Positions 29,390 to 40,705 of a DNA stretch of 60,000 nt are shown one piece after another. Within the stretch, counting starts at the first letter, position 1. Each line of letters begins with the position of its first letter. The translations under genes were made by a program, and so were the position numbers. The DNA comes from Diphasiastrum complanatum. Lineage: Eukaryota; Streptophyta; Lycopodiopsida; Lycopodiales; Lycopodiaceae. The notes beneath the pieces are model-generated. The model did no database searches, had not been told where the DNA came from, and worked only from the letters and a program-made list of their open reading frames with translations. Location: assembly GCA_029204225.1 (NCBI GenBank), contig CM055100.1, forward strand, positions 11,543,272-11,603,271, read 5' to 3'.

Positions 29390-32375
29390 TGAAATCTCGA
29401 CTGAAGCCTTTTTCTGGAACCTCGACCGACATCCATTAGTCAGATCTCAACCGACGGAAGTTGCTCAGATCTCAACCAACGGGATCCGCTTCCAATCTCA
29501 ACTAATGAGATTCTATGCATTCTGGATAGAAGGAGTTCCTCACAACCGCACCTGACAACACCCCCTTCCACCAATCGCATACCATCACAGCAGGTACCCT
29601 CCTATAGCACCACATCACAACCATCCAATTCAACCGCAAGCGAACAAATGGCCCACCTCCACAACCATCTCCATCTACCCATCGCTACTACATTAAGACC
29701 AAAACACCTGCATTCCATCGTCCAGACCACATTCATCTGCACTACGACTACCATTGGCCACCTTCACCGCACCACACGGACTCCACATTCCACCGCATTC
29801 GCCCTGCAACGCACCGCATTACCACCGCAGCTGACCGCATGACAACCACAACAGCCGCTTTCCACTCGTCCACCATAGAAACTGCAATCTACCGCAACAC
29901 CTGCATTCCATCGTCCTGGATGCATTCCATCATCACAACCACATTACCACCATAGTTGATCGTATTTCCACCGCAATAGCCGCATCCGACTCGTTCACTA
30001 TAGAAACCGCAATTCACCACAACTCGCCCTTGAAAGGTCACCACCATTTTCAACCGCAATTCACCTTGAACCATTGTGACCGCTCTGGGCCGTTGCGACC
30101 ACATTCCATTCCATCAAACCACATTCAGCCGTCATCAAGTATACCTCCACGACAACCTTTCACACACCTTCCGTCCTCTCCCACTTCCATCTCCACCGGA
30201 GCAGAGCCATCTCTCAGATCTCAACTGATGACCACAGTCACATCTCAACCAACGGCCTGCTATTAGATCTCAACTGACGCCCATTCACTCATATCTTGAC
30301 CGACGATGCCAGTCTCAAATCTCAATCGACGGCCACGGTCAAATCTCAACTGGTGGTCACTGTAAAGTTTCAAACGACGGATAGTATCAGATCTCAATCG
30401 ACGACCACTATCAAATCTCAACCGACAGCCTCAGTCAGGTCTGAACTGACGGCCTCAGTCAGATCTCAACAGACGGCCCTATTTGAAATCTCAACCGACA
30501 GCCTCGTTCAAATCTCAACCGGAGCCGGAGCCCATCGTTCACATCTCAACCGGAGCCGGAGCCAATCATCAAATCTCGATCAATGGGTCCCTCACCATCT
30601 TAGCCGGACCACATCCATGCCAAACAACGAGCACACAGCCATCAGATACCACACACACAGCATCGCTTCCACATTTTCTTTGCATCCGCCGCCCTCTACC
30701 TTCATTTATATCTGGCTCCGTCTATCCCCGTTTGCATCTGATGCACTCTGCCTTACACACATTACACCGCAACTGACTGCATTGCATCGCAGAAACCCAA
30801 CCTTCAACCTCCATCACAAGCAGCACCGCAATAGACCGCACTCGCTACCGCATACAATCCACACTCGACGCATTACGACTACACTACAACACATTCCACG
30901 GCATTCCATCGCACACCCACCGCACACAACTATGCCACATCTCCATTCATTGCAGCACATCGTATTAGGCCACACTCCACCGCAAACTCCCACCTTCCAC
31001 TTGCAATCACCATTGAACGGTCACCCCACATTTCACCGCAACTGACCACCCCCTCACCACCTTATGACTACACTCAGACCCTTTCACCGCAAACCATCTC
31101 CTACTCAAGCCACATCCACCCTTGAACATTCATCCCGCACTCCTTCTCAACCACCTTCCACCTCCATTAGCCATTCCAATCCCAACAGACCGCAACTAAC
31201 CGCAATAGTCCGCACTAAACCATCAGCCTTTGAACCACATTCAACCGCATATATCACACTCAACCAAACTCGCCACATTACCACACCACTTCCTCCGCAT
31301 AGAATCGCAAACATCCGCATTCATTCCACACACAACCCACCTTCTACCTACATCCGCATCACACAGTAATAGCCGCACTCGCACAATCTACAACTGCTCT
31401 CAGAGTGCATTTCCCCTTCAGTCCCTATACAGACCGCATTTCGCAGTTGCACACACTGCAACAGCCGCATTCCATCACCAACGGACCACCATCCCAACTA
31501 ACCGCTGAAACTGCAATCAAACCGCACATAACCGCCACTGACCACACAGTCCGCATCCCTCCATACTCAAATGCAATCTACCGTAGCCATCGCAACTGCA
31601 ATCAACAGCAGCTGAACGTAACCAAACGCAACTAACCACAAAATCCGTCAACCACATCAGATCGCAACCCACCGCAACCTACCGCAATCCAATCATATCC
31701 ATCTGAACCGTGGAAACCGCATTAGACCACATTGCCACGCCCACACACAAATTCAAGCGCATCCACCGTTCACCCGTAGCGACCTCATTCACCTCCAACC
31801 CTAGAGTATTCAAACCACGACCACCTCGATCCATACTGACTACCCTAAACTGTAGATCCCAACTGATTGCCATCACAACAACACACAGTCTTCAAACCAC
31901 AATCAGTAGTACCAACTGCATTCAAACAACACTCCATCTCCATTTGCCCTTGACTATGTAATACACCACATTCAACCACCTTGTCTCGCATTCAACCGCT
32001 CCATTGCATTCAGCCATACATCCGTCCCATACACATACATCCATCCCATACACATACATCTGTCCCAAACGCATCCAACCACCATAGAATGCACTCAACC
32101 GCAACCACTACATTCATCCGCACCCATCTCCACTCGCCATCACTGCAACAGATCCCGACTGACCGCTAGCACTGTAACGGACCGCATTTACACCACCTCC
32201 GACTGACATCGCCACAGACCGCAACAACCACAATCAGCCATCCTCTACCCACATCCACCCATAAAACACCGCATACAACCGTATAGACCGCGATCACAAC
32301 ACCTCCACCCTTGACCTGTAACCCGCATTGCTCCGTAGTAGCCGCACCCCACCGTAAACCATAAACCGTAATCCA
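29390..32375. repeat. A/C-rich, G-poor region of degenerate ACCGCA units (copy 1)
   Basis: For almost 3 kb the plus strand is dominated by A and C, with ACCGCA, ACCACA, CATTCCA and AACCGCA recurring every 10-15 bases in no fixed register. G is rare except in CG of ACCGCA. The long Thr/His/Pro/Ser-rich frames here are a by-product of this composition. It lies between the copia fragment and the gypsy gag pseudogene and may be the gypsy element's LTR or leader, but no LTR ends were found. Confidence 0.8.
30205..30590 (+). repeat. 24-bp minisatellite (AAATCTCAACCGACGG...)
   Basis: ATCTCAACCGACGG-type units recur with spacings of 24-27 bp. Over about 30296-30500 they keep phase as an eight-residue repeat (KSQSTATV, RSQSTTTI, KSQPTASV). 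Single outlying units occur at 29391-29510. The copy-2 equivalent is 52064-52445. Confidence 0.75.
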
Positions 32376-32450
32376 TAGGGACTGCCAAAAAAATAAATAA
32401 ATAAATAACTAAAAACACAATAACAATAAAAAATCTCATACCAGTACTCA

Positions 32451-33486
32451 ATGGACCAACAAAAAGACCTTGAAATTCCAGACGATCATTCATACGAGGT
32501 CAGGTCCCCTGTAGCTGAACAAATCAGATGCCATAGATTCTACCGAATGCGGGCCGAACTCCAGGAGCCATCCACAAACTCGTTCGATGAACAAGAACCT
32601 GATAGAGCCGAGTCTTCACGCGCACGACCCCCATTTTTCTGGTGCTGAGCCCTCATAGGTCAGAACCAATCCTAAGAGTTCCTGCTACCCACAGAGCTCA
32701 TTTTGAAAGACGTACACCCAAGCTAGATCTACCAAAGTTTGACGGTAGTTCGGACCCTCAAAGATTTTTGCAAATCTTTGAGAATGCATGTGATGTGTAT
32801 GGCGAAACATCTCCCAATGCTATGGTCCAACTGTTTTCGATGACCATGATCGCCAAAGCACGTGATTGGTTTTTCAACCTTAATCGTGACGAAAAGACAG
32901 ATTGGTCAATTTTAAAAGAGTCCTTTGTCAAGCATTTTAAGCCCTTTCGCTTGATCGAAAGCTCTTTTGTCAAATTGAGTAACATCAAGATGGCAAAAGA
33001 TGAACGCGTACGAGACTATATCGAGCATTTCAAACGCCTCAAAAGTCAAGTATGAGAAAACCCTCTGAACAGATGCTCATCATCTGGTTCTTAGTCGGCC
33101 TTCTAAGATGGATTAGACGCGAGCTTAAATCCAATGACGAATATATGAGCCTCAAATTAGCTATGTCTAATGCCATCAAAGAAGAAGATGAGGGATCAGA
33201 TGTTGACGAATCCAGGGAAAGGCGAGCACCATGTGCTCCTATCTATGAGCTGAAGCCGATCGAGGACACCCGAGATCAGCTTTGGAAATCCCATCTGGAG
33301 TTGCTTAATAAGCAACATCAGCTACAGATGGAGAAACTCACCAATGAGTTTCAAGCTACCCTGAAGTCTATCCAAAGCAGTATGTCTGGTCAGTCAAACC
33401 CTGCACAGGTACCTTATAAACAAAAAACAATATGGTGCCTACACTGCCGGGCTACGCATCCTGTTGATGCTTGTCTTTCATATTGA
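32451..33486 (+). pseudogene. Ty3/gypsy gag with zinc knuckle, broken (copy 1)
   Basis: The start MDQQKDLEIPDD (32451) leads to a frameshift near 32635. The gag core follows in the next frame: LDLPKFDGSSDPQRFLQIF, MIAKARDWFFNL, FKPFRLIESSFVKLSNIK and VRDYIEHFKRL (plant Retrotrans_gag pattern). A TGA at 33053-33055 is where copy 2 has CGA. The frame then continues through a coiled coil (LLNKQHQLQMEKLTNEFQ) to a zinc knuckle CLHCRATHPVDAC, spaced CX2CX3HX4C, and a stop at 33484-33486. No protease or RT follows on this strand. Confidence 0.85.
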
Positions 33487-33912
33487 CCTATCCAATTAGT
33501 TAATGAAAATACATGTGAGATCCAAACAATCTCAAGTTTGTACACAAATTTAGAGTTCAAACAACAGATCTAAATTTTAACTCCACCAATTGATCAAGAA
33601 TTACTCACCTATAATCATTTAGAGATACTAGAGTAGATGCACAACATGCCACTCAAGAAATATAAAAAACATTTTGAAATCTTTTCCACAAGGAAAATTA
33701 TTGGATTCCAAAAATATTCTTCCAACCCAATTCTTAACAAGATTATGAGTTCCAAATTCTACAATCAACCTAGTGATTAAAGACCAGTATAATATTTGTC
33801 TTTAACAAATATAAACTTTATACAATCATCTAGAATCACATCTAGAGATTACAAAGTTCTCTGAATTCCAACTGAATTCAGTGGTAATTCTTGACATTAG
33901 TTAGACTCTGTC

Positions 33913-33950
<38 letters not shown>

Positions 33951-34832
33951 CTCACTGGGATATAGTCAATAACTTAGGATATTTCTCCTTCAAGAAATAT
34001 TTTATATCAAGAATCTTAACTATAACAGTCCTTCAGAACAAAGTCTACATTGGAAGAAATTATATGAATCTCAATCCAATTGTCATGAATTAAGTTGGCA
34101 CTTAATGAACAAATCAAAACTATTAGGGTGATTATGCCAAAGTTAGCGATACGAAGTTGAACTTTTTCCTAGTTCAAATTTGGGGTTTTGTTAACCTGAA
34201 CCATTTTTGAAAGGGGGGAAAGAGTGGAAGTCTGAGATGTCAATGATTGTTGGTCTTAATGATCCATTTATTTTATTTACATTCAAATCCTGAAGTATAA
34301 CTAATTGCAAGTGAGAATAAAATTGGGAATTATTTAAGAAGACTGCCTCTAGAAATTTGGATTCATTTTCCCTAGTGTGAATTAGAATTTTGTGAATTCG
34401 ATGATTTTAAAGGAAAGTCTAGCAAAACTGATAATCCTTTTATGGAACCATCTCTGTTTTGCAATCATATTTGGATCCTGCAAAGTAAAGCAGACGGAAG
34501 GTGTTCCATACATGAATCTAGTAATTTGGATTCTTTTTAGTTATAGAGTATTTCTCAATAATGATTGTAACAAATAAGAGAGTTCTAACTTCTTAAAAAG
34601 AATTAAGTTCTTTTTACCGATTCTGAAATAGATATTGGATATCTAGGAAAGTATGTATTTGGTTTTGTTGAAATCTATGTTTTTTTAAAATATAAGAATA
34701 AGTCTTTCGAGGAATCATCCAGTTGCATTGATTTTGGAAAAAAAACCTTGTATGTGTGCAATGGTAGAACTATCCACAAAAACTGAGAAAATACAAGAAG
34801 TAGCTCCACCTTCCGATTGATGCAAATCCATA
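33487..34832. other. AT-rich stretch with AT microsatellite, no gene recognised
   Basis: Contains an AT repeat at 33918-33948. The right part (34200-34832) is probably the leader of the antisense copia element whose PBS is at 34844-34833. No gag motif is seen. Confidence 0.45.
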
Positions 34833-34844
34833 GCTCTGATACCA
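34833..34844 (-). promoter_or_regulatory. Copia-type PBS on the minus strand
   Basis: TGGTATCAGAGC followed by TATGGATTTGCATCAATCGG, a leader start common in plant copia elements. The adjoining LTR should lie to the right. Confidence 0.8.
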
Positions 34845-34850
34845 CTATTA

Positions 34851-35794
34851 TGATCGCCTTATGAAGATCTGACTAGATCCTATTGCAAAACAACCAAAAG
34901 GACACCTGTGGAGCAAAACCACCCATCCAAACCTAGATCCCTCCTGGAGTTTCCTCCTGGACCTAGCCCCCAAGCCATGGTGAAGAACACAAGAGAGGGG
35001 AGGAGAAATTGGCTCAAGAATCTGAATTCACAATTGGTAGATGGGCGAGTTTCCAATGGATATATTCTCTCCAAGAGAGAGAATATTTCTTCTAGGATCC
35101 CCATGCATCCTAAATTGAGTTATTGACCTCATATTCTTGCATTATAGCAGTCTTCACCATGCATGTGCTCCTATGTCCAATTATAGGTCTGGGCCCTCAT
35201 ATGATTATTAATTACTTGATACAACCACATCCGGAATGACGTAGCATAACTAATAATCACATACATCTGGAGTGACTGACTATCCACGTCAGAAATTATT
35301 ACGATTCTCTTATATAGGACATGGACATAACATGTCCAATCAAAATTGAGAAATCCTCATGAAGGGTCCAATAGAATTGCAAGATGGATGCATCACTCAT
35401 CCAATAGCATTAGAGAGACTAGGATTAGGAGTCCAATAGCAAGTAAGCATGGATCTCCACGAGTTTTCATATGTACTCTCATTACTAATCATAATCTAAT
35501 TGAGTTTTTGAGTCAAATTTGACAATTGTGGATTTTGCTTGTATTACACACTCTCTCTACCCGAGACGAAAAGTGGTCTATTCTCTCTCTACCTGAGGAG
35601 AGGAACTTGGCTTTACTTAGTTTTTTCATGAATCACTTTCCCACATATAAAAGTACTTTGGTTATCAATCTATGCATCTATCTTTGCATCTTTGCCTTGG
35701 ATTTCAATCTAGCATTGATCTACATAAGCTTGCTTAGAAGATCATTTACACACATTAGGGCATTCCCACACGTGTGAAATTTTAGGACCTTGCA
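34851..35794 (-). repeat. Candidate copia 5' LTR
   Basis: Six bases beyond the PBS, the minus strand ends ...GGCGATCA, giving a CA terminus at 34851. A matching TG start near 35794 (TGCAAGGTCC on the minus strand) is the best candidate. The right border is uncertain because no second LTR is present to compare. Confidence 0.4.
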
Positions 35795-37899
35795 TGACTA
35801 TGTGAAGAGGTGGTTCTAGGCTCTATATACGGAGGCCAAACTCGCCCTACTACCTCATCACTCGGATGGAGAGCTGCAAGTGAAATCTCAGAAAGAGATT
35901 GATAAGAGCCCAAGGAATTTCCATCTTTTCACAACTAGGATTTTTGTATAAAAAACCTCTAATCTGACTTTGTAGGAAGTGTTTTATAGTGTTGTAAAAA
36001 GCTATAGCCGCACATGGGTAAGGCGTAGCGGCAATCAAGAGGCCGTGGAATTCTGTGGAATCACATGGAGAGAATCACTTAGAACCATGGAGGGAGCAAA
36101 AAACCCCTTCTCCACAGCTTGAAAGAGGAGAAGATGAAAGATGGGAGAGAGAGCTCACGGGCCAGTGCTCACAGCCAGCTGCGTTGGTTCCTTAGCATTT
36201 TTGAGGGCCCCTTGTATAAAAGAGTAAGCTTGGCATGCGAAATCATGTGTAGCCGCATGATCAGACCTTCAAAGGATCTATAGTCTGGATTGAAAGCTCG
36301 GGGAGCAAGATGAGTCGTTGGATATGAAACCACCAACGGATGATGAGAGAAAGGGCCCGAAGTGCCCTGAGGTGGAGAAAATGGCATTTCTTCATTAAAA
36401 GATTTCACTTTGAAATTTAGTGAAGGGACCCAAAGTTTAAATTGGGCATTTCTTCATCATAAATCTTCAAATTGAAGATTCATTTCATTTTTGCAAGCAT
36501 ATTGGTTTTGAGCCTATCTTTTGCTAGGCACCTATATTTTGGCCATTCTTGGGCCAAAATGACCTTTTTAACTGACTTCTCAGATCCAGCGAATAGAGAG
36601 ATGTCACCGAACAAAGAGAAATGCATTTTGGAGAGTTTGAATCATCATTTTATTGAGCGAAGTGCAGGTGACCTAGTGATGGGCTACATTCATCGTTTGG
36701 GTACCGTGGGGTCAAATTTGGGATAGTTTTGGGCTAGTGAAACCTACTACAGGGCACTACATTGAGGCATGATCACTTCAAAATCATGTTTGCTTACTTT
36801 TGACAAGGTAACAAGGTGTTTTGGAGTAGTAAATGTGGTATGGGGGTGAATGATAGCAGAATTGAATGGATAAAGCTAGTGTTGACGAAAAAAGTGTAGT
36901 TTGGCAGCGTGACTACAATTTTGAGAGGGAAAGAAACTACAAGTGAGAGTAGGCATGGTATGACGGTTATGGTTGAAAAATTCTCGTGATCAGGTTCAAC
37001 TCTTGGAGTTAGAACCGAACAATGTCGGGTGGCGATTTGGGGGAACGTTCTCACAAGTATGATCGATCGTGGCATTGTCAAGTTAGGTGATAGCTGCATT
37101 GACACATGCATCTGCGATTCAAAAAAATTTCATTGGGAGGGAAATGTGGGCTAGCTTGGATGTATACACATATTGGCGATCACGAGTGATTGTAATGCGA
37201 GGTGGGGCCACTTGGAAGCCATTGGGCAAGATAGCAGACTTGCATTGGACAAACTATGTGTGGGATACGCAGGAGGATGAAGAATGGGTCAATAATTACA
37301 CTTTGGAGACTGTTGGCAAGTGGTAAGTGTGATGTTTTGTGAATTTCCAGTTGCTAAGTCAATTTTCATTAAGTCATTGTGCAGTGTATCAGGATTGTCA
37401 TCGATGAGATACACTTCAACTGCCAGTTTGTGTAAGTCAAGTCAATTTGCCATCTCAGTATCAGAGATGTTGATTTCAGTGATGGCAAAGTGTAGATCAT
37501 CTGGTTTGGGCCATGGAAGATCTCACAGTATCATTGGGAGTGATATTGGTAGGCACTGTATTTGAGGGACTTGATGGTGGCTTTGGAGTTCGCATCTCAG
37601 TGTATTCTCAAGTTTTGGTTTAGAACCATTCAGGAGTAGCTTGGAGCTAGCTTGGGGGAATACAGATGGGGCACTACAAGGTAGATGCTCAGATCTTTGA
37701 GATCAGTGATGGCATTGGGACACTTGACAAGAATAGGATTATAGGGTTTTTGGAAATCAGGGAAAAGATCGATATTTGCAACGGAAGTGGTGAGCAGGTG
37801 GTCAATGGATCGAAAGTGCATCAGTTACCAGCAATGCATTCAAGATGGTTCGAATATTACAATGCACAATAGAACAACAACACAAGGGACAAAAATTGC
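35795..37899. other. No gene recognised
   Basis: Several frames of 60-105 codons lie on both strands, none with a family motif. Copy 2 lacks about 79 bp that is present here near 36000-36080. Confidence 0.4.
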
Positions 37900-38600
37900 A
37901 CTCTGATAATAATCAAAATTGAGTACAAAAGTGCTCGACCGACGGCACAAAGACAAGCTTCAGTTGATAACTTGTTGATAAGTAACTACACAAACTCGAA
38001 AAACTGAACTTAACACTTTACAATAAAATGCCTGCAAGATGATAGCCTGATTAGTGTGTTGACTCCAATGCAAATCTTCCTTGATGATTGGAAGTCATAT
38101 GATCAATACATTGAAACTAACATTAATCCACTTAATTAACTACATCCGTCCTGCAGTAAGTAGCCGTCATTTTATAGTGAATGTATGTAAATGAGTACGT
38201 GAACTGTCAATGTCGCGACACGGGGCAAAATTCTGACAGTATAAAATTTTACAAAGACTCGAGAATATATACGGACTTAGAAAATATCCATTGACTCAGA
38301 AAATTATAATGACTTAGAAAATTACAGATTTTTCGAGTTGATCCCATATCGCAAAATTCTGTTGTTTTGGGTATCAAATCTCGGATTTTTGAGTTGATAC
38401 AGTAGTATCAAAAAATTCTAACTTTTGGCTATCAAAAAATTTCGGATTTTTTGAGTCGATACAATATCGGAAAATTCTAAAAAATACGAGTCGAGTTTTT
38501 GTTATAAATTTTTTTTGAGTCTTCCTTTCTTTTTTGTGGTTTTTCAAAAATAGGTATAAACAGAGTTTTTTTTTATTGGGCTTGAGCATGAATTCCAACA
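37900..38600 (-). repeat. Copia 3' LTR
   Basis: On the minus strand it starts TGTTGGAATTC at 38600, directly after the polypurine tract. It contains three imperfect repeats of about 58 bp (CGGATTTTTGAGTYGATACA type, starting near 38325, 38382 and 38441). The far border is uncertain. A PBS-like ATTATCAGAGTGC lies at about 37897-37909. Confidence 0.6.
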
Positions 38601-38608
38601 CTCCCCTT
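38601..38608 (-). promoter_or_regulatory. Copia polypurine tract
   Basis: AAGGGGAG immediately before the LTR's TGTTGG on the minus strand. This is the canonical copia arrangement. Confidence 0.85.
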
Positions 38609-39440
38609 AAATGTGGATTCTGAAAAATTTTGATCTTCAGATTTAATAGGTTGTTAAATCTAAGATGATACTCCTTTGTTAGAACCTTGGTGAAGTAATT
38701 TGTTGCATGTAACTCTGTCCTATAGTAAACCAAATAAATTTTCTTGCTTTGCACTTTCTCTCTGAGATAGTGATATCGAACTTCGATATGCTTACTTCAG
38801 GAGTGGAATTTGGGACTCAGAGATAGTGCAATGGCACTTTTATTATCACAATAGAGGATTGTTGCATGTGATTGGATAATTTCAATATCTACAAGCGGGT
38901 TCTTCAGCCAAATTGCCTCCTTCGTAGCATTTGTGGCAGCTATGTATTTCGATCTTGTGGAGAATAATGCTACTGAGGTCTGTTTCCGGCTATTCCATGA
39001 AATTGGGCCTTGATTAAACATGAACACAAATCCAGAGGTTGATTTTCATGTATGAATATCTCTTGCCCAATCTGCATCTATGTAGACCTCTAGAATGTTG
39101 GCAGATTTTTTGCCTCCATAGCAAATGCTGAGGTGTTTTGTAGCTTGGACATACTTCATGACTTTTATGAGAGCCTTCCAATGGACTGGACCTCGATTTG
39201 AAAGAAATTGGCTGAGAGAGTTGATTGAGTAAGCAAGGTCGGGTCAAGTGCAGAGCATAGCATACATCAATGAACCGATTATGGAGTGGAATGGATACTG
39301 CTTCATTTCTTCTTTCTTTGACTCAAATTCTGGACATTGTCAAACCAGGGTCAAGTGGGAAGTGGCTCGGTTTGCACTCGGTCATTCCATATTTCTTCAA
39401 CACATTGATGAAGTATTCCCGCTGGCTGATGAGCAAGCCT
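38609..39440 (-). pseudogene. Ty1/copia RT C-terminus and RNase H, broken
   Basis: It enters at the duplication junction with SQREYFINVLKKYGMTECKP (39425-39360). A frame-shifted SLMYAMLCT/TRP.L region follows. RNase H at 39027-38797 has GPISWNSRKQTSVALFSTRS, KYIAATNATKEAIWL and CDNKSAIALS. The tail (YYRTELHATNYFTKVL) is at about 38730-38690. The conserved Glu of the SSTEAEY box is Arg here (STRSKY). The 5' portion of the element is absent because the tandem copy begins there. Confidence 0.88.
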
Positions 39441-40703
39441 CAGGCTCAGTCCAAGAACTCATCAAAGCATACAGCGCGCCGCCAAACAATGCAGGTATAC
39501 CCAAGATCAAAATGCCAAGTGACGAGCTATGGATATCCCAACAAGCAAAGCCCTTGAATTACAAGTGTCTACCAAACGCAGTACCAGTCATTAGCCAGGG
39601 CTGAACTTGAACCTCTTCGACGTCTCAAGCGAGCCTATAGTTTAAACTATAAAGAGAATTTATGTTTGCATGGCAAAAGAAAAGCCGCGTTTCCACTTAT
39701 TCGTTACTCACGTTATAGAGTTTAAGCTCCTGAGAGAGGTTTCTGCAACAGGAAGCACAGATTTCCGGAAAAGATACGTAAAACTCATCACATCTCGATG
39801 ATACATCGTATATTTTCTTGAAAGCTGGAGCCAGCAGTAGGAAATAGCTATTTGCTGTCATTTTCTGTAGTTACTGTTCCAGCTTCCATGCATATCCTGA
39901 GTCGGTGAGTCCTGATCTTCAACGTCCTAGCTCCCAAGTACTGATTCCCAATGTCCGTGCATACCTCGATGTTCTTATACATTGATCGTGCTCGCCGTTC
40001 ATGTGGGTGATCCTGACACACTATGAAAATCTGTTGGAGAATGTTCAGGAATCATAGGAGCGAGGATTGAGCAGGGTGTCTGGGAGCTGCGATTCGCGAA
40101 TGAGAGGGTGGTCCTGTGAGTCCGACTCCTGTCTCAAGTGTCACGTTCTGCTCTTTCGAGTGGTGCTTATCCGCGGCGCCTAATTACATTGTTTTTTCTT
40201 TCTCAATAATGCACTACCTAACCTGACCTGCCTCCTCCATGAAGAGTAGATTTCTTTTGGATTTGTTTGTGTTGCAACGAGCTGAATGAATTTATGGAGC
40301 TAGGAGCATGGCCTTTAGCTATGCAGCTAAGGTGTAGGCTATAGGGATCATATGCTTAAAATTGTCACTAATTGATGTGCGAAGTTTTAGTGGACCTCAT
40401 TTTAGCATTGCCTTGCAAAAGGCAATGCTGTGTGTTCAAGTTGATCAATGAAGATTATTCAAAAGTTAATGTTAAAATCTATGTTGTAAATTACAAGGGT
40501 ATGTCCATAACAATCTTTGCCATATACTCTTTTTGCCACATTGCTAAGGATTGTATTTGCAAGAACTCATTCCTCTTTCTCTGTATACGTGCACCTTCAT
40601 ATATAGGAGACTTGTCATTGGTAAGGATTTTGATTTACTTCTTGATTTTTGTACTTTGAAAATTGATATACTTAAAATATGTTTAATCTTATGCTTGCAT
40701 TTA
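39441..40703 (+). repeat. Repeat R, copy a of unit 2 (5' truncated by the junction)
   Basis: Nearly identical to 17938-19200. Contains the GCAA hairpin at 40404-40429. Confidence 0.85.
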
Positions 40704-40705
40704 AA

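Larger units (their letters stand above)
17931..39433. repeat. 21.5-kb direct tandem duplication, copy 1
   Basis: The sequence from 17931 onward matches the sequence from 39434 onward, at an offset of 21,503 at the start and 21,507 at the right edge. Internally the offset changes through indels (21,506, then 21,863 after about 27,144; 21,592 after about 31,040; 21,507 after about 36,010). Copy 1 ends at the copia RT fragment, so the two copies are directly adjacent. Confidence 0.95.

Noticed and set aside
30296-31045. Long Thr/His/Pro/Ser-rich frames in the ACCGCA region
   Set aside because: Low-complexity A/C-rich DNA has few stop codons in every plus-strand frame. The frames change length and register between copies. 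Only the 24-bp repeat phase is noted as a weak lead.
36472-36726. A frame beginning like a signal peptide (MKIHFIFASILVLSLSF)
   Set aside because: The rest of the frame has no recognisable domain, there is no upstream promoter context, and conservation in copy 2 is explained by the recent duplication.
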